From: Pseudomonas sp. CFBP 13711
Lineage (GTDB): Bacteria; Pseudomonadota; Gammaproteobacteria; Pseudomonadales; Pseudomonadaceae
Direction: 5' to 3'
DNA: 64,000 nt
NCBI RefSeq assembly: GCF_014842265.1
Contig: NZ_JACYVI010000002.1
Span: 186,001-250,000 of the forward strand
In this document: one piece after another, positions 19,379-29,675 of the stretch
Layout of the letters: each line of letters starts with the position of its first letter
How positions within the stretch are numbered: position 1 is the first letter of the stretch
Translations under genes and position numbers: made by a program
Notes under the pieces: model-generated
Database searches by the model: none
Told to the model about the DNA's origin: nothing
The model's input: the letters and a program-made list of their open reading frames with translations, nothing else

Positions 19379-19535
19379 GGTCTCGCTCCTTCACCGTCAA
19401 CGTTTGGGCAAACGGCGTCGGTAATATGTGCCGGAAAGGCGGCACGGATGGGGATGCCACACACGGTAACAAAAACCGACCGGCTCAAATACTCCGAACT
19501 GACTGATTCACGAGAAAAAAACCATTCATTCGCAT

Positions 19536-21465
<1,930 letters not shown>

Positions 21466-21476
<11 letters not shown>

Positions 21477-22359
21477 CCGCAGGCTCCTGGGCCAGTGCCA
21501 ACGGGATCACCACATAAAACGTCGAGCCGACACCGGGCTCGCTCTCCACGCCCACGTGGCCACCGAGCAATTCGGCGAAGCGTTTGCACAGGGACAAACC
21601 CAGCCCCGTCCCGCGCAGGCGTTTTTGCAGCGGCGAGTCGACCTGAATGAAATCTTCGAACAGCGCGCCGTGGAGCTCCTGAGGAATACCGATGCCGGTG
21701 TCGGTCACCGCAAAGCGAATCGAGTCCTCGGACTCCAGCCGCGCCGACACCCGTACTTCGCCGCGCTGGGTGAATTTCAGGGAGTTGGAAATGAAGTTGC
21801 GCAGGATCTGCCCGAGCTTCTGATCATCGGTGTAGAGCCTCGGCAGACCCGCGGGCTCTTCGAAAATGAGGTCCACGGCCGAGGTGTCGACGATAGGCCG
21901 GAACATCCCGCGCAGCGCCGAAAACAGATCGAACATGTCAAACCACGCCGGCGAGATGGAAATGCGGCCCGCTTCGATCTTCGCCAGGTCGAGCAGGTCA
22001 TCGACCATGTCGCTCAATTCCCGCGCGGCGTTGCTGACAAAGGCGACCTGCTTGTGCTGTTCCGGGCTCAACGTGCCGTCCAATTCGTCGGACAGCAGGC
22101 TGGCGATGCTCAGGATCGAACCCAGCGGCGTGCGGAACTCATGGCTCATGTAGGCCAGAAAACGGCTCTTCAGGTCAGAAGCCTGGCGCAGCTGCTCGGC
22201 CTGCATGTCGAGCTCGCCGTACAGGGCAAGTACGCCCTGGTTCGTCTCGTCGAGCTCGGCGCGAAGGGCTGCCGCTTCGGCTCGCACGCGCTGGAGCTCG
22301 AGTTCGGTCGCCAGTGCGGGGGAGCCCTCGAGCGTCTCGCGGGCAGTGTTGTCAGTCAT
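21466..22359 (-). CDS. Cytosolic histidine kinase without sensor domain (stressosome operon)
   Basis: The protein has 297 residues. An N-terminal coiled coil (about 20-60) leads into HisKA with FLAYMSHEFRTPLGS and a complete HATPase with NFISNSLKF, DTGIGIP and GTGLGLSLCKRF. It has no PAS, GAF or membrane segment, so its input must come from a bound partner. The ATG overlaps the preceding phosphatase gene by 8 bases and its stop overlaps the next hybrid kinase by 11. It is the natural candidate to receive a stressosome signal by protein contact and to pass phosphate to the N-terminal or C-terminal receiver of the hybrid kinase. That route is inference. Confidence 0.92.
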
Positions 22360-23389
22360 CGAGCGTCTCCAGAGCCATCACCAATACCGTTACATCGTCC
22401 CTGCCCCGGCAATAATCGCGGTGTAACACCGCTGCAATGATCGCCGGGTGTCGGTACATCAGACCCGGATAGTCGCGAAGATTCCAACGCGATTGCAGGC
22501 CGTCGCTGAACATGATCAGCAACTGACCGGTGCAGTCGGCGTAGTCAATCGGCGGAATCTTCCGGTATTGCAGGCCTACAATGCCCGGGTGCGAGGGTAT
22601 GCCCCGGGTTTTGTCGTCGCCGATCAGCGTCGCGCCGATATTGCCGATGCCGATGAAGCGCAGCTTGCCTGACGCGCCGTCAAACAGCGCCAGGGCAGCC
22701 GCGCCGCCCCGGCTGCCGCGCATGTCGAAGTGCAGGTCTTCCAGCAGCACACTAGGATCGGCGAACGGGTTGCGTATGAACGCCCGGGCACCGGCCATCC
22801 CGGCCTCTTCGGCCTCAGGGCCATGGCCCAGGCCGTCGATCATCATGATCGCCACCTGTTGGCCCTTGACCGCAACTTCCCACACATCGCCACAGGCCGG
22901 GTCATCGTGCAGCGACTGCTGCGTGATGCCAAGGCGCAGGTCCTTCACCACGCTTTTGCGCGGAAAGAAACGCGCCAGCAGCGCGCTGCCGCGAGCGTCG
23001 CTGTGCACGTCGAACACTTGCGCCTGACGCAGAATCGACCCCAGGCCGATGCCCTGGGTGCCACGGCTGGAAAAGCCGTCGGCCATGCAGTTCTGCACGT
23101 CGAACCCCTTGCCCCGGTCGATGGCAATGATCTCGACGCCCGGCACCGCAGAAGCTGCGTCGCCGGAAACATCGCCGGGCAGCACACGCACGTGCAATTC
23201 GCCGCTCTGCGCGTGCTTGAGAATGTTGCTCGCCAGCTCCGTGGTGACCAGCGCAACGCGGCCGCAGTCGGCCTCGTCGAAGCCGGCCTGTTCGGCGAGC
23301 TTTTGCGCGGTGCGTCGGGCGTGGCCGACCTGACTGATGTCCTCGATGGGCAACACCTGAGTCAAGTGGCTGTGCACGCTCACGTCCAT
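22352..23389 (-). CDS. RsbT/RsbW-like ATPase fused to an RsbX-like PP2C phosphatase
   Basis: This 345-residue fusion has an N-terminal GHKL ATPase domain (about 1-135) with N-box ELASNILKHAQ, G1 DRGKGFD and G2 GTQGIGLGSI. A C-terminal SpoIIE/RsbX-type PP2C domain (about 150-345) has the metal site in MMIDGLGHGPEAEEAG, an MFSDGLQS strand and a final RDDVTVLV. RsbX in Bacillus dephosphorylates RsbS and RsbR to reset the stressosome. Here the phosphatase carries its own ATPase module in addition to the separate RsbT gene. It overlaps rsbT by 10 bases. Because no rsbU, rsbV or rsbW lies nearby, its targets are most likely RsbS/RsbR in this operon. Confidence 0.88.
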   Translation of the reverse strand: MDVSVHSHLTQVLPIEDISQVGHARRTAQKLAEQAGFDEADCGRVALVTTELASNILKHAQSGELHVRVLPGDVSGDAASAVPGVEIIAIDRGKGFDVQNCMADGFSSRGTQGIGLGSILRQAQVFDVHSDARGSALLARFFPRKSVVKDLRLGITQQSLHDDPACGDVWEVAVKGQQVAIMMIDGLGHGPEAEEAGMAGARAFIRNPFADPSVLLEDLHFDMRGSRGGAAALALFDGASGKLRFIGIGNIGATLIGDDKTRGIPSHPGIVGLQYRKIPPIDYADCTGQLLIMFSDGLQSRWNLRDYPGLMYRHPAIIAAVLHRDYCRGRDDVTVLVMALETLDD

Positions 23390-23784
23390 TTGCAGATCGT
23401 CACACGGGTGCCTGCGCCGGGCGCGGTGTCCAGCTCGAAGTCGTCCACCAGCCGCTTGGCACCGGTCAGGCCAAGGCCCAGACCGCCGCCGGAGGTCCAG
23501 CCGTCGGTCATCGCCAGCTTCAGGTCGGGAATCCCCGGACCTTCGTCGCGAAAGGTCAGGCTCAGGCCAACGCGCACGCCGTCCTCGATGATCTGCCAGT
23601 CCATGTCACCGCCGCCGCCATAGACCATGGTGTTGCGCGCCAGCTCGCTGACCGCTGTCACCAGTTTGGTCAGGTCGATCAGGCGCATGCCGCATTCCTG
23701 AGCCAGCTTGCGAGTGGTCTGGCGGGCCAGCACGACATCCTGCTCGATGCGAATGGGTTGAGTGCCGCTGCTGCGCACGCTCAT
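23380..23784 (-). CDS. rsbT: RsbT-like serine/threonine kinase (switch protein)
   Basis: This 134-residue GHKL kinase phosphorylates the stressosome STAS proteins and leaves the complex on activation. The N-box is ELARNTMVYGGGG, G1 is DEGPGIPDL and G2 is SGGGLGLGLTGAKRLVDDF, all intact and very close to Bacillus RsbT. Its ATG overlaps the stop of rsbS as ATGA (23784-23781). In Bacillus the released RsbT activates RsbU. No rsbU-type coiled-coil phosphatase is seen here, so the released RsbT may instead bind the ATPase-PP2C fusion or the sensorless kinase next door. Confidence 0.93.
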   Translation of the reverse strand: MSVRSSGTQPIRIEQDVVLARQTTRKLAQECGMRLIDLTKLVTAVSELARNTMVYGGGGDMDWQIIEDGVRVGLSLTFRDEGPGIPDLKLAMTDGWTSGGGLGLGLTGAKRLVDDFELDTAPGAGTRVTICKWT

Positions 23785-24143
23785 TGGGAATAGGCTCTCT
23801 CGCGCAGCAGTTTCATGCCGCGCTCGACGTTCAGCGCAGTGCTGACGCCCGGCAGGGTCATGCCCAGTTCGACCAGGGTGATGGCGACAGCAGGCTGCAT
23901 GCCCACCAGCACGGTTTCGGCGTCCATGATCCGCGACAGGCCGGAAATCATGCCGATCATCCGGCCAATGAACGAATCGACCATGTCCAGTGCGGAGATG
24001 TCGATGAGCACGCCACGGGCCGAGGTACGGCTGATGCGTTCGGACAGGTCGTCCTGCAGCGTCATCGCCAGTTGGTCATGCATGTCCACCTGGATAGTGA
24101 CGAGCAGAAAGTCGCCCATCTGCAGAATCGGGATGCGCTCCAT
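23781..24143 (-). CDS. rsbS: RsbS-like STAS protein (stressosome scaffold)
   Basis: The 120-residue protein is one STAS domain. Start ATG 24143 was chosen because upstream in-frame codons overlap rsbR and lack STAS similarity. It contains LIDISALDMVDSFIGRMIG, in which S57 corresponds to the Ser59 phosphorylated by RsbT in Bacillus. RsbS forms the core of the stressosome with RsbR proteins and holds RsbT. It begins four bases after the rsbR stop and shares ATGA with rsbT, so the three products are likely made in fixed proportion. Confidence 0.93.
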   Translation of the reverse strand: MERIPILQMGDFLLVTIQVDMHDQLAMTLQDDLSERISRTSARGVLIDISALDMVDSFIGRMIGMISGLSRIMDAETVLVGMQPAVAITLVELGMTLPGVSTALNVERGMKLLRERAYSQ

Positions 24144-24147
24144 GGGC

Positions 24148-24999
24148 TCATACCGCCTTGGTAATGGTGACGCCGAGACGGCGCAGGGCCAGTGCCAGCG
24201 CGTCGGCGAGGTTGGCTTTGGTGACGACGCCTTGCAGATCCAGGCCCAGGTGCACGATGGTCTGGGCAATCTGCGGACGCACACCGCTGATGATGCAATC
24301 GGCGCCCATCAGGCGAATCGCCGTGACGGTCTTGAGCAAGTGCTGGGCCACCAGGGTGTCGACGGTCGGAACGCCGGTGATGTCGATGATCGCGATTTCC
24401 GCGCCGGTGTCGACGATGCGCTGCAACAGGGATTCCATGACCACTTGGGTGCGTTGCGAATCCAGCGTGCCGATCATCGGCAACGCCAGAACGCCGTCCC
24501 ACAGTTTCACCACGGGGGTGGACAGCTCGAGCAGCTCTTCCTGCTGACGCTTGATCACCGCCTCGCGGGACTTCTGATAGGTGCGAATGGTGTGAAGGCC
24601 GAGGCCGTCGAGCAGTTCGGATATCTGCATCACTTGCTCGGCAACCAGCGCGGGCTGGTCGGCGAAGTCGCGCTGCAGTTGTGTGAACAACGGGCCTTTG
24701 AGGGCGAAGATGAAGCTGGCGGTCTGCTGGGAATCCTGACCGGCCAACGCACGCTGGCTGGAGAGTTTTTCCAGGAAGTGGCGAACGTCATCCCACTCGG
24801 TGGTGGTGATATTGACCGAGCCACCCTTCTCAAGGGTCGACGTCAGCAGGCGCAGGAAGTCGGTAACTTGCTGGCGGATCTCTTCGGTTTTGAGATTGCG
24901 GGTCGCGCCGCTGGCTTCCAGGTCGGCGTGCCACTGAACGGCAAGCTGGGATTCCGAGCGCTTGAGCGCGTCAACGGTGATTTGTTGCAATGCTGCCAT
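24148..24999 (-). CDS. rsbR: RsbR-like stressosome sensor (RsbRD-type N-domain plus STAS)
   Basis: The 283-residue protein starts at ATG 24999 behind GGAGCC; the longer frame to 25107 was rejected. The helical N-terminal half (about 1-150) resembles the RsbRD N-domain rather than the globin domain of other RsbR proteins, and would protrude as the sensory turret. A linker helix EAVIKRQQEELLELSTPV leads into STAS (about 160-275) with IIDITGVPTVDTLVAQHLL. By alignment to Bacillus RsbRA, T215 matches phosphosite Thr205. The Thr171 position is Ser181 here (GTLDSQRTQ). It is the first gene of the operon. No RsbR paralogue is visible in the window. Confidence 0.9.
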   Translation of the reverse strand: MAALQQITVDALKRSESQLAVQWHADLEASGATRNLKTEEIRQQVTDFLRLLTSTLEKGGSVNITTTEWDDVRHFLEKLSSQRALAGQDSQQTASFIFALKGPLFTQLQRDFADQPALVAEQVMQISELLDGLGLHTIRTYQKSREAVIKRQQEELLELSTPVVKLWDGVLALPMIGTLDSQRTQVVMESLLQRIVDTGAEIAIIDITGVPTVDTLVAQHLLKTVTAIRLMGADCIISGVRPQIAQTIVHLGLDLQGVVTKANLADALALALRRLGVTITKAV

Positions 25000-25266
25000 G
25001 AGGGTGGCTCCAGTGAGTGCACGTCGAGAGTTAGAGTTGGTCGACTTGAGCGGGCCTGTGAAATATGCGGAATGGTCAAAAAAACAGCACGGAACGTTGA
25101 GCGGCAAGTTGTTGCAAGGCGCGGACCAACAGGCTGTCTGGCTAACGGGTTTGCAGGCGCTGCAACGGGCGTGAACCGGGCAGACGAAATACGCCTGCCA
25201 TGACTTGGTGTCAAGGTAACATCAGCCCGTTTTCGCTGTTTCTTTATCGGCGCGATCGTCACGGCC

Positions 25267-25836
25267 TTAAAACACGCTGTCGACCACTTGAACATAGATG
25301 GAAAAGGCCCCCAGCAAAAACCAGAACACGGTGAACAGCCACGGCGTGCGCATGGAGAACATCAGCGATTTACGATAGCCCTTCTCGCTGGATTCGTGCT
25401 CGCTGAACAGGGGCGAGTCGTCGTAGGCGAGCCCCATGGCCGGCTGGCTGCTGAGCAATTGAGCCTGCTTGAAATGCCAGTGATCGATGATTTCGTAAGC
25501 GGCGCGGATGCCGGGCCAGGCGTGCATGGAGCTGATCAGCCCGAGCAGTGTCAGGAATGGCGGCACCACCAGCGTGAACATCTTGCCCCACTCGGGATTG
25601 AGATTAGCCATCGACGAGGCGAAGGCGATCACCAGAAACGATTGCGCGGACAAATAGGCGTTGGTGCGGTTGGAGAGGATGGCCGTCTCGTACTGGATTT
25701 CCTTGCGGTAGAAGTCCAGCCGGTCTTTCGGCGATCCGAACAGCATGGCGTCAGCGACTTGAGCATCCGCGGCCTGCTCTTCGGCCACCGGGTTGCTGCT
25801 GGTGATGATGATCGGTGTTTCGATGTCACGGCTCAC
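25267..25836 (-). CDS. Hypothetical protein with about three membrane segments
   Basis: The 189-residue protein starts at GTG 25836 behind a strong AGGAGG. A soluble N-terminal region of about 60 residues includes FYRKEIQYETAILSNRTNAYL. Hydrophobic segments lie near 63-82, 90-110 and 165-186, with a polar loop between the second and third that holds EIIDHWHFKQAQLL. I do not recognise the family with confidence; the layout weakly recalls small effector-like membrane proteins such as SLATT-domain proteins. It is transcribed in the same direction as rsbR, ending 267 bases before it, so it may or may not be part of that operon. Nothing else indicates its role. Confidence 0.72.
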   Translation of the reverse strand: MSRDIETPIIITSSNPVAEEQAADAQVADAMLFGSPKDRLDFYRKEIQYETAILSNRTNAYLSAQSFLVIAFASSMANLNPEWGKMFTLVVPPFLTLLGLISSMHAWPGIRAAYEIIDHWHFKQAQLLSSQPAMGLAYDDSPLFSEHESSEKGYRKSLMFSMRTPWLFTVFWFLLGAFSIYVQVVDSVF

Positions 25837-25860
25837 AAGGGTGCCTCCTGCAAATTGAAT

Positions 25861-25885
25861 GTGGGACCGGCTTTAGCCGGGAAGC
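25861..25885. repeat. Single REP, ACCGGCTTTAGCCGG type
   Basis: A lone REP palindrome lies between the DUF1615 gene stop and the start of the small membrane protein gene. Confidence 0.75.
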
Positions 25886-25902
25886 TTTTGACAATCACGC
25901 CC

Positions 25903-27024
25903 TCACTTCAATGACCCGGACGCCCGCGCCATGCAGCGAACCCGCCGCTCTTCCACCCGCTGGGCGAACCAGGCCGTGGTCAGCTTGCGGGTGATCTTCG
26001 GACTTTCCAGCACGATGCCCGGCAAAATCGCCCTAGGCAGCGGCTTGCCGGCGGCCTTGTCGGCCATGGCGAAAATCTTCGCGTACAGCTCGGTGTCCTC
26101 GAAGGCCAGGGTTTCGCCCTTCTCCAACTGGCTGCGGATGGTCGTGTTGCGCATGTCCAGCTGCGGGTAGAGGCTGCGAACCGCCAGTTCGGTCTGCCCC
26201 AGCGCCGGGCCGAAACCGTAGCTGATCAGGTCGCCATCCAGCGCCAGACGTTTGCCGGACACCCGCGCCAGAGCGCTCTGGAACGCCGCATTACGGCTGG
26301 CGTACCAGCCGGCGTTGAAGTCGGCGAAGCGGTACAGCGGCCTGTCATAGCTGACCGGATAACCCAGCAGGTGGGCGATGCCGAAGTACATGCCGCCGCG
26401 ACGGCTGAACACTTCATGGCGAATAGAACCCTCCACCGGATACGGATAATCCCGGGCCTGGCGCTCGGCAAATTCGATGCTGACCTGCATGGGCCCGGCG
26501 GTGTGCACGGGGTTGAAATTGCCGAACAGGGTACGACCCAGCGGCACCATGCCGATGAAGTCATCGAAGATTGCGCTCAGGTCTTTTTCCGTGCGGGCGG
26601 CGCTGAGGCGTTCGTTGAAGGTCTTGCCGGTCGAGGAGCGGATGTCCAGTGCGCTGCGCACTAGCAGGTTAGGGATGTGCGCCTTGCTGGCGCGACGGTC
26701 AATTTCATCCTGGGCGATCTTGCCCATGCCGGGGACGGCCGGGTCGACCTGGAAGTTGGATTCCTGCTCGGTCACGGCCAGCACGGAACAGAGGTTTTCA
26801 ACGCTGGGGTTGATCTGCTGCGCCTCGAATGCCCGCTGAATGTCCTGGGCCCAGCCCTGGCGGTCGGCGACAGTGGCAGGCAACAATCGCACGATTTCAC
26901 TGCGCACCACCGAGGGTTCCGGCGCGGGTTCCTGGCTGCGTTGCGCGCTGCAACCGGCGAGGACCGCCAGCAGGATCAGGCTGGCTAGGGCATGGAGGTG
27001 GCGGCTGATTCCATTCACGGGCAT
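25903..27024 (-). CDS. DUF1615 family lipoprotein
   Basis: The 373-residue lipoprotein starts at ATG 27024. Its signal peptide ends in LAVLAGCS, a lipobox, so the Cys near residue 25 would be lipidated; no Asp follows, which favours the outer membrane. The remainder is soluble and periplasmic, with VTEQESNFQVDP near the front recalling lytic transglycosylase-like folds, and GYPVSYDRPLYRFADFNAGW. DUF1615 proteins are conserved in pseudomonads but I know of no assigned function. It is divergent from the isochorismatase-like gene with 182 bases between starts. Confidence 0.85.
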   Translation of the reverse strand: MPVNGISRHLHALASLILLAVLAGCSAQRSQEPAPEPSVVRSEIVRLLPATVADRQGWAQDIQRAFEAQQINPSVENLCSVLAVTEQESNFQVDPAVPGMGKIAQDEIDRRASKAHIPNLLVRSALDIRSSTGKTFNERLSAARTEKDLSAIFDDFIGMVPLGRTLFGNFNPVHTAGPMQVSIEFAERQARDYPYPVEGSIRHEVFSRRGGMYFGIAHLLGYPVSYDRPLYRFADFNAGWYASRNAAFQSALARVSGKRLALDGDLISYGFGPALGQTELAVRSLYPQLDMRNTTIRSQLEKGETLAFEDTELYAKIFAMADKAAGKPLPRAILPGIVLESPKITRKLTTAWFAQRVEERRVRCMARASGSLK

Positions 27025-27206
27025 GACTTCTCGCTGGTTACTCAAACGGGGTGGCGGGCTATGGACAGCGGGGAGCGCTGCTGATTCAAACAGGGCTGGA
27101 TACGGCCCTACAAAAAGCATCGCGTTCAACCTGTGAAGCGGGAGTGGCCCTACGCTCGGGCAGGCATTACTCTGACCCACCCTACCCATTCAACAAGGAA
27201 GCCCGA

Positions 27207-27749
27207 ATGTCCACCACAGCGCTCATCGTAGTCGATATCCAGAACGACTACTTTCCCGGCGGCAAATGGCCCCTCGCAGGCGCCGATGCAGCCGCCGACA
27301 ACGCCGCCAAGGTGATTCAGGCCGCTCGGGACGCCGGGGATCTGGTCGTGTTCATCCGCCATGAATCAGGCGCCGCCGCCCCCTTCTTCACCCCTGGCTC
27401 CGATGGCGCAAAGCTGCACCCCAAAGTCCTGAACCTTGAAAGCGAAACGGTGGTGCTCAAGCACTTCCCCAACTCGTTTCGTGAAACCGGGCTGCAAGCG
27501 CTGCTCAAAGACAAAGGCATCGAGAACCTGGTCATCATCGGTTCCATGAGCCACATGTGCATCGAGGCCACCACCCGTGCGGCGGCGGACCTCGGTTACA
27601 CCGTCAAAGTCATCCACGACGCCTGCGCCAGCCGCGACCTGGAATTCGAAGGCAGCGTAGTGCCTGCCGCCCAGGTTCACGCCGCATTCATGTCAGCGTT
27701 GGGCTTTGCCTATGCCGAGGTGCTGAGCACCGACACCTATCTGGCCTGA
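27207..27749 (+). CDS. Isochorismatase-like cysteine hydrolase
   Basis: The 180-residue protein has the cysteine hydrolase triad D10 (LIVVDIQNDYF), K85 (VVLKHFPNSF) and C118 (GSMSHMCIEAT). The family splits amide or ester bonds in substrates such as nicotinamide, carbamoylsarcosine or isochorismate. The particular substrate is not clear. The start ATG 27207 has AAGGAAGCCCG upstream. It is followed 14 bases later by a 2-hydroxyacid dehydrogenase, so the two probably form an operon. Confidence 0.9.
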   Translation: MSTTALIVVDIQNDYFPGGKWPLAGADAAADNAAKVIQAARDAGDLVVFIRHESGAAAPFFTPGSDGAKLHPKVLNLESETVVLKHFPNSFRETGLQALLKDKGIENLVIIGSMSHMCIEATTRAAADLGYTVKVIHDACASRDLEFEGSVVPAAQVHAAFMSALGFAYAEVLSTDTYLA

Positions 27750-27763
27750 CAAAGGAGAACACA

Positions 27764-28717
27764 ATGAGTGACAAGAAAGCCGACATTCTGGTCTGGGGCC
27801 CGATGCACGCCTCGCTGATGCAAAACCTCGAGCGCGATTACCGCGTGCACAAACTCGCCGACATCAACGACATCGACACCTGGGCCAGTCAGCACGGGAC
27901 CAAGGTGCGCGGCGTCGTCACCAGCGGCGTGTTCGGCACCGACAACGCCATTCTCGATCGCCTGCCGAATCTGGAGGTGGTCAACAGCTTCGGCGTCGGC
28001 TATGACGCGGTCGACACTCAGTACCTGGCGCGCCGTGGCATCAAACTGAGCAACACCCCCGACGTGCTCAACAACGCCGTCGCCGAAACCGCCATGGCGC
28101 TGATGCTCGGCGTATCCCGGCGCATCAGCGAAGCGGAGCGCTTCGTGCGGGCCGGCCAGTGGCCCAACGGCAAATTTCCCCTGGGCAACGACCTGTGCGG
28201 CAAGACCTGCGGCATCGTCGGTCTGGGCAAGATCGGCAAGACCATCGCCAAACGTGCTGCTGCGTTCGAGATGAACATCGCCTACTTCCGCCGTGGTCGG
28301 GCCTATGACGATGTGTCCTACCAGCACTACGACAACCTTCAGCACCTGGCTCAGGACTCGGACTACCTGATTGTCATCGTCCCCGGTGGCCCGGACACCC
28401 AGCACCTGATCGACGCCGAAGTGCTCAGGGCGCTCGGACCCAAGTCGTTTCTGATCAACGTCGCTCGCGGCAGCGTTGTCGACGAGAAGGCCCTGGTGGC
28501 TTCGCTGCTGGCCTCGGAAATCGCCGGCGCGGGCCTCGACGTGTTCGAAGACGAACCCAACGTGCCAGCCGAGCTGTTGAAGCTGGACAACGTGGTGCTC
28601 ACTCCGCACATCGGCTCGGGGACCTACGAAACGCGCCAGGCCATGGCCGATCTGGTGTTCGCCAACGTCAGTGGTCATTTCGAGAAAGGGACGCTGGTCA
28701 CGCCGGTCGAGCTGTAA
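27764..28717 (+). CDS. D-isomer-specific 2-hydroxyacid dehydrogenase (glyoxylate/hydroxypyruvate reductase-like)
   Basis: The 317-residue NAD(P)-dependent enzyme reduces 2-keto acids. The nucleotide-binding motif is GLGKIGK at 153-159. The catalytic residues R235 (NVARGSVVD), E264 (FEDEPNVP) and H282 (TPHIGSGT) are all present. It starts at ATG with AAGGAG seven bases upstream. It follows the hydrolase gene in a likely operon. Glyoxylate, hydroxypyruvate or gluconate-derived keto acids are possible substrates; I cannot choose between them. Confidence 0.9.
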   Translation: MSDKKADILVWGPMHASLMQNLERDYRVHKLADINDIDTWASQHGTKVRGVVTSGVFGTDNAILDRLPNLEVVNSFGVGYDAVDTQYLARRGIKLSNTPDVLNNAVAETAMALMLGVSRRISEAERFVRAGQWPNGKFPLGNDLCGKTCGIVGLGKIGKTIAKRAAAFEMNIAYFRRGRAYDDVSYQHYDNLQHLAQDSDYLIVIVPGGPDTQHLIDAEVLRALGPKSFLINVARGSVVDEKALVASLLASEIAGAGLDVFEDEPNVPAELLKLDNVVLTPHIGSGTYETRQAMADLVFANVSGHFEKGTLVTPVEL

Positions 28718-28948
28718 CCGGCGCTTCATGTGCAGGCCTGACGATCAAGCCGTCGGCCTGCTCGCACCAATGTTTAAAGGCCTGCGCTGCCGTAGGGTGG
28801 ACTGAACGGGCCGTACCGTAAGTCAGTGCCCGGACATCAATGCCAACTTTTCGGGATAATGCCGGTCGAACAGCCCCTACCCGGATTCCAGACATCTGCA
28901 CATGCATTCCGATCAAGCAACCTGATCGAGAAACAAGGAGAACCCTGT

Positions 28949-29593
28949 TTGAATATTGCCGGCGTCATTTTTGACTGCGACGGAACACTGGTTGACAGCG
29001 AACGGCTCGCCGCCGGCCTGCTGCGCGACATCCTTAACAAACACCAGGTGTTGCTGACCGTTGACGAAGTGCTGCAACGCTTTCGTGGCGTGCAGTTTGC
29101 GCTGTGCCTGGAAGGCCTGTGCCGCGACTATCCGTGGCTGCCGAGCGACGACATCGAAACCGAATTCCGCTCGCGCACCCTGCCGCTGCTGCGGGAACGG
29201 CTGGAAGAAATGCCCGGCGCGGTCGAGTTCGTGCGCAACCTGTCGCTGCCTAAATGTGTCGCCTCCAACGGCCCGCGCAGCAAGATCGAAACCTGTCTGA
29301 GCACCGTTGGCCTGCTGGACGTGTTCCATGGCCTGATCGTCAGTGCCTATGAAGTGCAATCGTGGAAACCGTCCCCGATACTGATCGAACACGCTGCAGA
29401 ATTGCTGGGCCTGCCGCCGACTCAGTGTCTGCTGGTGGAAGACAGCATTCCGGGCGTCGAGGCCGGACTGGGTGCCGGTGCGCAAGTGGCGGGCTATGGC
29501 GATACGGATTTTTCGGCCTTCATGGGGAATGCCAACTTCCATCGCGTTAAAGATTTTGGTGAATTGAAGGAATTGGTACAGCGCATCAGTTGA
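28949..29593 (+). CDS. HAD superfamily hydrolase, subfamily IA (YieH/beta-phosphoglucomutase-like)
   Basis: The 214-residue protein starts at TTG 28949, seven bases after AAGGAG. The Asp nucleophile pair is D9 and D11 in VIFDCDGTLVDSE. Motif II is in CVASNGPRSKI, the Lys in SWKPSPILI and motif IV in LVEDSIPGVEAG. A helical cap occupies about residues 18-85. It would remove phosphate from a sugar or nucleotide phosphate in the cytosol. An in-frame extension back to 28826 crosses the ribosome-binding site and was rejected. Confidence 0.9.
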   Translation: MNIAGVIFDCDGTLVDSERLAAGLLRDILNKHQVLLTVDEVLQRFRGVQFALCLEGLCRDYPWLPSDDIETEFRSRTLPLLRERLEEMPGAVEFVRNLSLPKCVASNGPRSKIETCLSTVGLLDVFHGLIVSAYEVQSWKPSPILIEHAAELLGLPPTQCLLVEDSIPGVEAGLGAGAQVAGYGDTDFSAFMGNANFHRVKDFGELKELVQRIS

Positions 29594-29645
29594 TCGACCG
29601 GCCATCCATCCGATCGGCCCTTGTTCATCCCCGGACAACTCGATA

Positions 29646-29661
29646 CTGTACATAAAAACAG
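29646..29661. promoter_or_regulatory. LexA (SOS) box upstream of the radical-SAM operon
   Basis: CTGT at 29646-29649 and ACAG at 29658-29661 are separated by eight A/T-rich bases, matching the CTGT-N8-ACAG LexA consensus. It is the centre of a longer perfect dyad with 11-bp arms (29639-29649 and 29658-29668). The dyad ends seven bases before the ATG, an ideal place for repression. Confidence 0.75.
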
Positions 29662-29675
29662 TATCGAGAAAATCC

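Noticed and set aside
25000..25107. A longer start for rsbR at 25107
   Set aside because: The extra 36 residues lack RsbR similarity and ATG 24999 has a good ribosome-binding site.
28698..28916. A minus-strand frame whose end faintly recalls the C-terminus of a LysR regulator
   Set aside because: The resemblance is weak and short, there is no upstream remnant, and it lies in the leader of the HAD gene.
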